Positions 19,704-27,285 of a stretch of DNA of 64,000 nucleotides are shown piece by piece (position 1 is the stretch's first letter; each line of letters starts with the position of its first letter). The position numbers and the translations under genes are program-made. Source of the stretch: Sphingopyxis sp. MWB1 (GTDB taxonomy: Bacteria > Pseudomonadota > Alphaproteobacteria > Sphingomonadales > Sphingomonadaceae). The notes below the pieces were generated by a model that saw only the letters and a program-made list of their open reading frames with translations, was not told the origin of the DNA and ran no database searches. The stretch spans positions 2,221,501 to 2,285,500 of the forward strand of contig NZ_JQFJ01000002.1 of assembly GCF_000763945.1 (NCBI RefSeq), in the 5' to 3' direction.

Positions 19704-21218
19704 ATGAGTGCATTCGGACGTCGACCCGGGACCGCAGGGCGCCCCGCCTTCGGGGTAGCCAAGCCCATGCAGGGTGGTGGGGGCTCCGCCGGCGGCGCGC
19801 AATTTCCGCCGATCGACACCCATGCTCCTTCTTCTGCCGAAGCGCCGCCGACCAATCTTCTCGCGCCCACTGAGGGCGCACCCGAACTCGAAGCGATGGA
19901 CCGGCTGAACGCGCGTTCCACCGCCGAAGCGGTGGAGCCGGAAAAGGCGCAGGGCTTTGAAGCGAGCGTTCACAAGATCAAGGAACAGGTGCTCCCGCGC
20001 CTGCTCGAACGCGTCGATCCCGAAGCCGCCGCGACGCTGAGCAAGGATGAGCTGACCGAGGAATTTCGCCCCATCATCCTCGAAGTGCTCGCCGAGCTGC
20101 GCATCACGCTGAACCGCCGCGAGCAGTTCGCGCTCGAAAAAGTGCTCGTCGACGAACTGCTCGGCTTTGGCCCGCTCGAAGAATTGCTCGCCGACCCCGA
20201 CATCAGCGACATCATGGTCAACGGCCCGTACCAGACCTATGTGGAGCGCAAGGGGCAACTGGTCATCGCGCCGATCCAGTTTCGCGACGAACAGCATCTT
20301 TTCCAGATCGCGCAGCGCATCTGCAACCAGGTCGGCCGCCGCGTCGACCAGACCACCCCGCTCGCCGACGCGCGTTTGAAGGATGGCAGCCGCGTCAACG
20401 TGATCGTCCCGCCGCTTTCCTTGCGCGGCACCGCCATCTCGATCCGTAAATTCTCGGCCAAGCCGATCACGCTCGACATGCTGTGTCAGTGGGGCGCGAT
20501 GAGCCAGAAGATGTGCACCGCGCTGAAGATCGCGGGCGCCAGCCGCTTCAACATCGTCATCTCGGGCGGCACCGGCTCGGGCAAGACGACCATGCTCAAC
20601 GCGCTGTCCAAGATGATCGACCCCGGCGAGCGCGTGCTGACGATCGAGGACGCCGCCGAGCTTCGCCTGCAACAGCCGCACTGGCTGCCGCTCGAAACGC
20701 GCCCCGCGAACCTTGAAGGAAATGGCGCGATCCACATGGGCGATCTCGTCAAGAACGCGCTGCGTATGCGTCCCGACCGCATCATCATGGGTGAGGTTCG
20801 CGGCAGCGAATGTTTCGACCTCCTCGCCGCGATGAATACGGGTCACGACGGGTCGATGTGTACGCTCCACTCGAACAGCCCGCGCGAATGCCTTGGCCGT
20901 ATGGAAAATATGGTGCTGATGGGCGACATCAAGATCCCGAAGGAAGCCATTTCGAAACAGATTGCCGACTCGGTCGACCTGATCGTCCAGATCAAGCGCC
21001 TGCGTGACGGTTCGCGCCGCGTCACCAATGTCACCGAAGTGATCGGCATGGAAGGCGACGTGATCGTCACCCAGGAGCTGTTCAAGTTCGAATATCTCGA
21101 CGAGGACAAGGACGGCAAGATCGTCGGCGAATATCGCTCGATGGGCCTTCGCCCCTATACGCTTGAAAAGGCACGCCAATTCGGTTTCGACCAGCCTTAC
21201 CTCGAGGCCTGTCTCTAA
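19704..21218 (+). CDS. cpaF: CpaF/TadA-type secretion ATPase
   Basis: Type II/IV secretion ATPase of the CpaF family, 504 aa, which powers Flp/Tad pilus assembly. The first 90 residues are a Gly/Pro-rich disordered tail. Then comes the N-terminal helical domain (KEQVLPRLLERVD), the conserved DISDIMVNGP, Walker A GGTGSGKTT near residue 290, an Asp box with EDAAEL, Walker B region RIIMGEVRGSE, and the His-box TGHDGSMCTLHSNS. All catalytic elements are intact. No tadB, tadC, cpaE, cpaC or pilin gene is beside it, so either it is separated from the main cluster or it serves another system. Confidence 0.93.
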   Translation: MSAFGRRPGTAGRPAFGVAKPMQGGGGSAGGAQFPPIDTHAPSSAEAPPTNLLAPTEGAPELEAMDRLNARSTAEAVEPEKAQGFEASVHKIKEQVLPRLLERVDPEAAATLSKDELTEEFRPIILEVLAELRITLNRREQFALEKVLVDELLGFGPLEELLADPDISDIMVNGPYQTYVERKGQLVIAPIQFRDEQHLFQIAQRICNQVGRRVDQTTPLADARLKDGSRVNVIVPPLSLRGTAISIRKFSAKPITLDMLCQWGAMSQKMCTALKIAGASRFNIVISGGTGSGKTTMLNALSKMIDPGERVLTIEDAAELRLQQPHWLPLETRPANLEGNGAIHMGDLVKNALRMRPDRIIMGEVRGSECFDLLAAMNTGHDGSMCTLHSNSPRECLGRMENMVLMGDIKIPKEAISKQIADSVDLIVQIKRLRDGSRRVTNVTEVIGMEGDVIVTQELFKFEYLDEDKDGKIVGEYRSMGLRPYTLEKARQFGFDQPYLEACL

Positions 21219-21290
21219 ATCCTCTGATCAACGGGCATTGCGTAACATGTGCCCCCGCGAGGGCGGGGCCCCGCCTCCTGCCATCGCTCC

Positions 21291-21491
21291 TCAGCTTATC
21301 CCGCCGCCGCCATGCACCCACAGCGCGAGGCTGAGCAGCGCCACCCCCGCCGAGGCAAGCGCGATCCCGCGCCATGGCATGAAGCCGACCTTGTCGACAT
21401 CGCGGCGGTTGTTGCGGCGCCATTGGGCAATTTCGGCGAGGGCGAACAGCCCCGCCGACGCCGCTGCGACCGTCAGCATCGACACTTGCAT
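21291..21491 (-). CDS. Small membrane protein with two membrane helices (66 aa)
   Basis: Predicted two-helix membrane protein. The first helix (residues 1-22) and second helix (about 41-62) flank a basic loop, WRRNNRRDVDKVGFMPWRG. A GGAAGGG ribosome site lies upstream of the ATG on the minus strand; MLTVAAAS four codons in is an alternative start. It is convergent with cpaF and divergent from the methyltransferase gene. No family recognised. Confidence 0.55.
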   Translation of the reverse strand: MQVSMLTVAAASAGLFALAEIAQWRRNNRRDVDKVGFMPWRGIALASAGVALLSLALWVHGGGGIS

Positions 21492-21574
21492 CTCGGCCCT
21501 TCCCTTCGCACTATGCGCGCCCCAGCGCGGCCGGGTCCTTCGGTGCGCGCCCCTTATCTAAAAGAGGTGCCGAT

Positions 21575-22405
21575 ATGCGTCATTTCCGACCCGTTGCAAT
21601 AGCCGCCATGCTGACCGCCGCCGCCGCCTGCACGGCGCCGTCGCCCAACGCCACCGCTACCGAAGCCGCCGCTTCCGCGGATGCTCTTGCCGCCGCGGTC
21701 GCCGCACCGACTCGCAGCGCGGATAACAAGCTGCGCGACAAATATCGCCATCCTGCCGAAACGCTTGCCTTTTTTGGAGTGACGGGCGGGGAAACGGTCG
21801 TCGAGCTTTGGCCCGGCGGCGGCTGGTACACCGAAATATTGGCGCCGCTCACCAAGGCGGGCGGCGGCACACTCTATGTCGCCGCGCCCTGGGAGCGCGG
21901 GCTCAACCGTATCAAAGAAAAACAAGCCGCCGACGCTGCCGCCTATGGCGCGGTGAAATTTGCCGAGTTTCCGCATGCGGGCGATAATCCCAAGGTTGCC
22001 GATGGCAGCGCCGATGTCGTGCTGACCTTTCGCAACGTCCACAACTGGCGCTTCGGTGGCACCGACAACACTGCCAATGCCTTTCAGCAAATCTATGCCA
22101 TGCTGAAACCCGGCGGCGTGCTGGGCGTCGTCGAGCATCGTCTGCCCGAGGATATGGATGCGGCCCTGGAGGAAAAAAGCGGCTATATGAAGCGCTCCTC
22201 GGTGATCGCCTTTGCCGAAGCGGCCGGTTTCAAACTCGCCGATGAAAGCGACATCAACGCCAATCCCAAAGACACGCATGATTATGAAAAGGGTGTGTGG
22301 ACCCTGCCTCCCGTGCTGCGCGAAGGCGAAAGAGACCGCGAAAAATACCTCGCCATCGGCGAATCGGATCGCATGACGCTGAAATTCGTAAAGCCGGCGG
22401 GCTGA
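21575..22405 (+). CDS. Predicted lipoprotein/periplasmic class I methyltransferase-like protein
   Basis: Protein of 276 aa. The first 19 residues form a signal peptide that ends in a lipobox-like AAAC, followed by an Ala/Thr-rich linker. The rest resembles the COG4798-type predicted methyltransferases: VVELWPGGGWYTEIL is a motif I (SAM loop), LYVAAPWE a motif II-like strand, DVVLTFRNVHNW motif IV, and MLKPGGVLGVVEHR motif VI. SAM is not expected in the periplasm, so either the N-terminus is not cleaved or exported, or the fold has another use. It ends 29 bases before the aat start, in the same direction. Confidence 0.75.
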   Translation: MRHFRPVAIAAMLTAAAACTAPSPNATATEAAASADALAAAVAAPTRSADNKLRDKYRHPAETLAFFGVTGGETVVELWPGGGWYTEILAPLTKAGGGTLYVAAPWERGLNRIKEKQAADAAAYGAVKFAEFPHAGDNPKVADGSADVVLTFRNVHNWRFGGTDNTANAFQQIYAMLKPGGVLGVVEHRLPEDMDAALEEKSGYMKRSSVIAFAEAAGFKLADESDINANPKDTHDYEKGVWTLPPVLREGERDREKYLAIGESDRMTLKFVKPAG

Positions 22406-22434
22406 CGGACGGGCGGGACGAAAGCAGCCTTGTT

Positions 22435-23217
22435 GTGACCCGTCCCATCGAATCGATCGACCCCGCGCTGCTGCTTAGCGCTTATGCGCAGGGGCTGTTT
22501 CCCATGGCCGACGGGGCGGATGACCCGTCGGTCCATTGGGTCGAGCCCCGGTTGCGCGCCATTTTGCCGCTGGACGGCTTTCACCTGTCACGCAGCTTGC
22601 GAAAAACCATCGTTGCCGAGCGTTTCCACGTCACCGCCGACCGCGATTTTGCCGGGATCATGGCGCTTTGTGCCCAACCCGCGCCCGACCGGCCAACGAC
22701 CTGGATCAATCCGCTGATCGCGGCGAGCTATCAGCGTCTTTTTCGTCTGGGCCATGCCCACAGCATCGAATGCTGGCAGGACGGCGCGCTCGTCGGCGGG
22801 CTTTATGGCGTAACGCTGGGGCGCGCCTTTTTCGGCGAATCGATGGTCAGCCGCGCGCGCGATGCGTCAAAGGTTGCGCTCGCCCATCTGGTCGCGCGGC
22901 TGCGCGCAGGCGGCTGGCGGCTGCTCGATTGCCAGTTCATCACGCCGCATCTGGCGCGGCTGGGGGCGATTGAAATCCCCCAGTCCGACTATCTGGCGCG
23001 GCTTTATTCGGTGCTGTCCGAAGGGGCGGGGGAAGGTGCGGCCTTGGGCGCGGGTGCCGATGGCGCCGCCCCTGTCTCGCCGCCCTTTGTCGCGGGCGAC
23101 TGGGGCGCGCTCGATGCCTTGGGCGCCGATTTGGCGGTGTCGGATGCGGGGGCGGATCGCTCGACCAGTTCGCCGCCCGGATATGTCATCGCACAGCTTT
23201 TGACGAACACGTCGTAA
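22435..23217 (+). CDS. aat: Leucyl/phenylalanyl-tRNA--protein transferase
   Basis: Aat adds Leu or Phe from tRNA to proteins with N-terminal Arg or Lys, marking them for ClpAP (N-degron pathway). Conserved segments: LLSAYAQGLFPMA, HWVEPRLRAILPL, ESMVSRARDASKVAL and LLDCQFITPHLARLGAIEI. The start is a GTG giving VTRPIESIDP. The family core ends near residue 198 (LARLYSV); the last 60 or so residues are a Gly/Ala-rich tail read antisense to the 3' end of the DUF2155 gene, an overlap of 214 bases. A clpS gene is not in the window. Confidence 0.93.
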   Translation: MTRPIESIDPALLLSAYAQGLFPMADGADDPSVHWVEPRLRAILPLDGFHLSRSLRKTIVAERFHVTADRDFAGIMALCAQPAPDRPTTWINPLIAASYQRLFRLGHAHSIECWQDGALVGGLYGVTLGRAFFGESMVSRARDASKVALAHLVARLRAGGWRLLDCQFITPHLARLGAIEIPQSDYLARLYSVLSEGAGEGAALGAGADGAAPVSPPFVAGDWGALDALGADLAVSDAGADRSTSSPPGYVIAQLLTNTS

Positions 23218-23669
23218 ATCGGATGCTCGATCACATTGCGGTCGGGCCGTTCGCGGAACAGCCAGCCTGAAAAGACGCGATACCATTGGTCGTCGCGCTG
23301 ATCCTGCACGGTCAACTGGACGAAAGCGCCAGTTTCTGCCGGACTTTCCCAAGGGGGCGTCGCTTCGCAGGCGCGCAGACGCACGATGGCGCGGCCAACC
23401 CGCGTCGATTCGCCGGGCTTCATTTCCAGATCGCGGACCAGCCCGTTGCGCTTGTTAAGGAGGCCCAGCACAGCCACACGCTCGGCCATCGGCGTGACGC
23501 CCTCCAGTCCGCCCACTTCGTCGGCAATACGGTCGGACCGTGCCGCCTCCGCAGGGGTGGGGGCTGCCTTCTGTTGGTCAGTCGCGGTATCGCAAGCCGC
23601 AAGCCCCGCCGCCGCAGTCAGCGCGGTGAGGATGGCGCAGAGCCGACGACGCGATCCGGCTGCGCTCAC
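23004..23669 (-). CDS. DUF2155 lipoprotein
   Basis: Protein of 221 aa with a lipoprotein signal peptide (LAAC, Cys26). The DUF2155 core (about residues 70-170) has DLEMKPGESTRVGRAIVRLRACEATPP, QVQD-like LTVQDQ and FSGWLFRERPDRNVIEHPIYDVFVKSC. A Pro/Ala/Ser-rich tail of about 45 residues follows. The start is a GTG that overlaps the stop of NDUFA12 by four bases (GTGA), so translation is coupled. Function unknown; the link to NDUFA12 is common in alphaproteobacteria. The 3' end overlaps aat antisense. Confidence 0.88.
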   Translation of the reverse strand: MSAAGSRRRLCAILTALTAAAGLAACDTATDQQKAAPTPAEAARSDRIADEVGGLEGVTPMAERVAVLGLLNKRNGLVRDLEMKPGESTRVGRAIVRLRACEATPPWESPAETGAFVQLTVQDQRDDQWYRVFSGWLFRERPDRNVIEHPIYDVFVKSCAMTYPGGELVERSAPASDTAKSAPKASSAPQSPATKGGETGAAPSAPAPKAAPSPAPSDSTE

Positions 23670-24052
23670 TCGGCGCCCGGCCGCCAGGCCTCATAATCGC
23701 CGGTGGCCGCGGCGCGCTGTCCGCCGCGCTCCAGCGCTCCCGCCGGGCGATAGGCAGCAGCGCTGCCGGTCAGATTGGGGGTGGGGTCAGCAAGCCAGGG
23801 GCGCGGCGCTGGCAGGATTTCTTCGGGCAATTCGTCGAAAGTGCCGTGCAGCCAGCCGTGCCACTCGGGCGGCACCCGGCTTGCGTCGTTCGATCCATTA
23901 TAAATGACCCAGCGGCGGGGGCCCTTGCGCGCGCGATAATAGCGGTTTCCGAGGCCGTCTTCGCCGACAAACTCGCCATTTTTCCAGCTGTTCAGCAGCG
24001 TACCGACGGTTGCGCCGTCCCACCAGGTGAAGATCTTGCCCAAAATGCTCAT
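23666..24052 (-). CDS. NADH:ubiquinone oxidoreductase accessory subunit NDUFA12-like
   Basis: Small protein of 128 aa of the NDUFA12/B17.2 family, an accessory subunit at the membrane-arm junction of complex I, shared by mitochondria and alphaproteobacteria. Motifs: FTWWDGATVGT, VGEDGLGNRYYR, RRWVIYNG and VPPEWHGWLH. The C-terminal 30 residues are variable. It is separated from the nuo operon here and coupled to the DUF2155 gene by a 4-base overlap. Confidence 0.93.
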   Translation of the reverse strand: MSILGKIFTWWDGATVGTLLNSWKNGEFVGEDGLGNRYYRARKGPRRWVIYNGSNDASRVPPEWHGWLHGTFDELPEEILPAPRPWLADPTPNLTGSAAAYRPAGALERGGQRAAATGDYEAWRPGAE

Positions 24053-24117
24053 AGCGTGGGCGTTTACAGCCAGTGGGCGGGGCTTCGCAAGCGTGAAAGC
24101 CGCCCTCGTAACGGAAA

Positions 24118-24579
24118 TTAGCGCTCTTCCCAGCGCACGCTCGCGCTTTCATCAAGGCCCAGGCGTGCGGCGGTTCCGCCAGCAAGTTCCAGAACCGCCG
24201 CCACCTCGCCGCCGCTTGCCACGGGTTCAAGCGATTCGGGGATCGTATTTTCGGCGATTCGGTCGATGCTGCCGTCGGCGCGGATAAAGATCATGTCGAG
24301 CGGGATGCGCGTATTTCGCATCCAGAAACTGGCGATACGGGGCTTTTCAAAGGGAAAGATCATTCCGCCGTCGGGCGGCAGGCTGGTGCGATACATCAGC
24401 CCGCGCTCCTGCTCTTCGGGGGTGCGCGCCACCTCGACGTTAAAGCGATGGGTTTCGTCTCCCATGACAATCGCCACCATTGCGGTCGCTTTTTCTTCGG
24501 CAGACAAAGGAGCGCCCGTTTCGCATCCGCTCAACGGCACGGCAATAATCAGCGCAAGCGCGGTCAGAATCCGGTTCAT
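24118..24579 (-). CDS. DUF192 family lipoprotein
   Basis: Protein of 153 aa with a lipobox LSGC (Cys19). The DUF192 core carries VARTPEEQERGLMYR, MIFPFEKPRIASFWMRNTRIPLDMIFI and the IAENTIPESLEPV segment, typical of this small beta-barrel family of unknown function. The ATG giving MNRILTALAL is chosen because it begins the signal peptide; another ATG seven codons upstream is possible. Same strand as RecX and NDUFA12. Confidence 0.88.
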   Translation of the reverse strand: MNRILTALALIIAVPLSGCETGAPLSAEEKATAMVAIVMGDETHRFNVEVARTPEEQERGLMYRTSLPPDGGMIFPFEKPRIASFWMRNTRIPLDMIFIRADGSIDRIAENTIPESLEPVASGGEVAAVLELAGGTAARLGLDESASVRWEER

Positions 24580-24626
24580 CGACAAACTGCCTTTTTGCAT
24601 GCGACCAGATGGGGTGGAGGCTCGGC

Positions 24627-25199
24627 CTAATCCCCTGATACGTCTTCGTCCAGCGTCTCCAGCGCGCTTTCGTCGCCGGGGGCAAGAGCCAGGATGCGAC
24701 GCGCCAGCGCCGGGGCGTGCCCAGCGCGGACAAAGGCGGCGACCTGCCGTTCGCGCCGGGCAGGATCCTCGGGTGCGCTGACGGCAAAGGGGCCCAGACG
24801 CCGTCGCCGTGCAAAACGCAGCGCCGCGTCGTTCGCCGCCGCCGTAGCAGTGGCGAGCGCTTCGTCGGCGTCCTCTTGTGCGATTCCGTCGATACGCAAT
24901 TGCATTTCAACCCGCCGCGGCCCCAGTCCGCGGCGGGTCAGCGCGCTCCCGCGCATCGCGGCATATTGGCGATCATCCAGAAAGGCGAGCCGTTCCATCT
25001 TGTCGACGGCCGCCTCGGCCGCCATCATCGGGTCGCTATCTTCAACCCATTCCGATTCATATATTTTTCGGTGAAGATAACGCGCCAACTTGCCTTTTGA
25101 AGTCGCATATCGCGCGACATAGGAAAGCGCCAGCTCGTGGAGGCGGGCTGCGTCCAAAGGCTTTCTGGATCGGTCGGATCGAGCGCGGCGGTTGGCCAT
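24627..25199 (-). CDS. recX: Regulatory protein RecX
   Basis: RecX family, 190 aa, modulator of RecA filaments. It has the three-helix repeats of the family: LHELALSYVARYATSKGKLARYLHRKI, VDKMERLAFLDDRQYAAMRGSALTRRGLGPRRVEMQLRIDGI and the C-terminal repeat ERQVAAFVRAGHAPALARRIL. The basic N-terminus (RRARSDRSRK) is typical in alphaproteobacteria. recA is not adjacent. No GTTC-N7-GTTC box was seen before it; a GAAC pair with only five bases between is present and was not counted. Confidence 0.88.
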   Translation of the reverse strand: MANRRARSDRSRKPLDAARLHELALSYVARYATSKGKLARYLHRKIYESEWVEDSDPMMAAEAAVDKMERLAFLDDRQYAAMRGSALTRRGLGPRRVEMQLRIDGIAQEDADEALATATAAANDAALRFARRRRLGPFAVSAPEDPARRERQVAAFVRAGHAPALARRILALAPGDESALETLDEDVSGD

Positions 25200-25318
25200 A
25201 TGCCATGTTTATGCCACAGTCGGGCCCGATTGAGAACGACCAGAACCGCCATATGGGTCGCAAAGCCCGCAAAATGGCCTGTTCGTTTCAAATAACATAG
25301 GGATCGCAGACGGTATCC

Positions 25319-27133
25319 ATGACTCCGAAAGATGACATGATTGTTGCCGCGCGGCCCATTTCCCGGGATCAAGCACCGCTTATGACCGATAAAATCGCAC
25401 CCGCCGCCGATGCTCTGGCGTCGACGCCGACCCAATGTCCCCAGCCGCGCCGTTTTTCGGACTTCGCCACCGTGGGCGAAGCGCTCGATTATGCGGCCAG
25501 CGGAACGCGCGGGCTGAATTTTCATGATCCGCGTGGGCGCCTTGTGCGCGCCTATCCCTATAGCGAGCTGAAGACCGATGCGCTCGACGCCGCCTATCGC
25601 CTGGTCGCCGCCGGCGTGAAGCCCAGCGACCGCATCGCGCTGATCGCCGAAACCGGCCCTGAATTTGCCGCGCTTTTCTTTGGCGCCATCTATGCCGGTG
25701 CCTGGCCGGTGCCGCTGCCGCTGCCGACCAGCTTCGGCGGGCGTGACAGCTATGTCGGGCAGCTGATGGTCCAGCTGGAAAGCTCTGATCCCACCATGCT
25801 CTTCTTCCCGCCCGAAATCGCCGCCATGGCGAGCGAGGCGGCCGAAGCGCGCGGGGTCGCCCCGATGGACTGGAGCGTCTTTGCCGAAAATGCCGCCGTC
25901 CCCACGGCGCTTCCCGAACAGAAAAGCGACGAAACCTGCTATCTGCAATATAGCAGCGGCTCGACCCGCTTCCCGCACGGCGTTGCGGTCACCCACGCCG
26001 CCTTGCTCAACAATTTGTCGGCGCATTCGCACGGCATGAAGCTGCAGGACAGCGACCGCTGCATTTCCTGGCTTCCTTGGTATCATGACATGGGCCTCGT
26101 CGGCTGCCTCCTCTCGCCCGTAGCCAACCAGGTATCGGTCGATTATCTGAAGACCGAGGATTTCGCGCGGCGTCCGCTCGCCTGGCTCGACCTCATCAGC
26201 CGTAATCAGGGTACGACGCTCAGCTATTCGCCGACCTTCGGCTATGATATTTGCGCGCGCCGCATTTCCAGTCAGACCAATGTCGCTGAACGCTTTGACC
26301 TGTCGCGCTGGCGCGTCGCGGGCAATGGCGCCGACATGATCCGCCCCGATGTCATGCAAAGCTTTGTCGATGCCTTTGCCGATGCGGGCTTTCAGGCAAG
26401 CGCCTTTCTGCCCAGCTATGGCTTGGCCGAAGCGACGCTGGCGGTCAGCATCATGCCGCCGGGCGAAGGCATTGTCGTCGAACTGGTCGAGGAAACCGAA
26501 TTGTCGGGCGGCGATGGCGATGCCGATCGGCCGACACGTTACCGCGCGATCGTCAATTGCGGCAAGGCCGTGAAAGACATGACGATCGAGGTGCGCGACG
26601 AAAGCGGCAATGTGCTGCCCGATCAGACGGTCGGCAAGATCTGGTGCACCGGCCCTTCGCTGATGACCGGCTATTATCGCGATCCCGAAGCGACCGAGGC
26701 GTGCATGAAGGATGGCTGGCTCGACACGGGCGACATGGGTTATTTGTCCGATGGCTATGTCTATATCGTCGGCCGGGCGAAAGACATGATCATCATCAAC
26801 GGCAAGAATCACTGGCCGCAGGATATTGAATGGGCGGTCGAACAGCTTCCGGGGTTCAAGTCGGGCGATATTGCCGCCTTTGCCATCACCGCGCCCGGCG
26901 GCGAGGAAACCCCCGCGGTGCTCGTCCAATGCCGCACCAGCGACGAGGCTGAACGCGCCGTGCTGCGCGAAGCGATTCGCGAACGGGTGCGCGCGATCAC
27001 CGGCATGAACTGCCTGATCGAACTGATCCCGCCGCGCACCTTGCCGCGCACCAGTTCGGGTAAACTCAGCCGGTCAAAGGCGCGCGCGCAATATCTTGCC
27101 GGGGAAATCAGGCCGCTGCCCATCGCGGCCTAG
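25319..27133 (+). CDS. Fatty acyl-AMP ligase (FadD32-like adenylating enzyme)
   Basis: ANL-superfamily enzyme of 604 aa that activates a fatty acid as acyl-AMP, normally to pass it to an acyl carrier protein. The core motif YLQYSSGSTRFPHGV (P-loop-like), SWLPWYHDMGLVG, the FAAL-type insertion YLKTEDFARRPLAWLDLISR, SYGLAEATLAVS, DTGDMGY and the C-terminal lysine region PRTSSGKLSRSKAR are all present. No carrier protein or PKS gene is beside it. In Caulobacter-type sphingolipid synthesis a related ligase is used, so that is one possible role. ATGs at 25337 and 25382 are alternative starts. Confidence 0.9.
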   Translation: MTPKDDMIVAARPISRDQAPLMTDKIAPAADALASTPTQCPQPRRFSDFATVGEALDYAASGTRGLNFHDPRGRLVRAYPYSELKTDALDAAYRLVAAGVKPSDRIALIAETGPEFAALFFGAIYAGAWPVPLPLPTSFGGRDSYVGQLMVQLESSDPTMLFFPPEIAAMASEAAEARGVAPMDWSVFAENAAVPTALPEQKSDETCYLQYSSGSTRFPHGVAVTHAALLNNLSAHSHGMKLQDSDRCISWLPWYHDMGLVGCLLSPVANQVSVDYLKTEDFARRPLAWLDLISRNQGTTLSYSPTFGYDICARRISSQTNVAERFDLSRWRVAGNGADMIRPDVMQSFVDAFADAGFQASAFLPSYGLAEATLAVSIMPPGEGIVVELVEETELSGGDGDADRPTRYRAIVNCGKAVKDMTIEVRDESGNVLPDQTVGKIWCTGPSLMTGYYRDPEATEACMKDGWLDTGDMGYLSDGYVYIVGRAKDMIIINGKNHWPQDIEWAVEQLPGFKSGDIAAFAITAPGGEETPAVLVQCRTSDEAERAVLREAIRERVRAITGMNCLIELIPPRTLPRTSSGKLSRSKARAQYLAGEIRPLPIAA

Positions 27134-27137
27134 AACA

Positions 27138-27162
27138 GGTCGCCATCTTCACATTGGCGACC
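27138..27162 (+). terminator. Hairpin after the fatty acyl-AMP ligase gene
   Basis: GGTCGCCA (27138-27145) pairs perfectly with TGGCGACC (27155-27162) across a nine-base loop, six bases after the stop codon. There is no T run, so it may be a Rho-independent terminator of weak type or an mRNA end stabiliser. Confidence 0.5.
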
Positions 27163-27242
27163 CATCCTCACCCCACCGCCGCCGGGGGTTGGCGGCATTG
27201 GGGGAGGTAAAGGGCGTTAGTTTTCGGCAACCAAAAAGTAAT

Positions 27243-27269
27243 GCGCGGTTACATTCGGGTAACCCGCGC
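27243..27269 (+). promoter_or_regulatory. Inverted repeat just before the GGDEF-EAL gene
   Basis: GCGCGGTTAC-ATTCGG-GTAACCCGCGC: ten base pairs with one bulge, ending about 16 bases before the GTG start. It could be an operator or an mRNA hairpin next to the ribosome site. Confidence 0.45.
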
Positions 27270-27285
27270 GCGCTAGAGGGACAGG

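Noticed and set aside
25232..25246. Possible LexA site near recX (two GAAC words)
   Set aside because: Only five bases separate the words instead of seven.
25025..26929. Long open frame antisense to the fatty acyl-AMP ligase gene
   Set aside because: Mirror of a well-supported enzyme; product is Arg/His-rich without domains.
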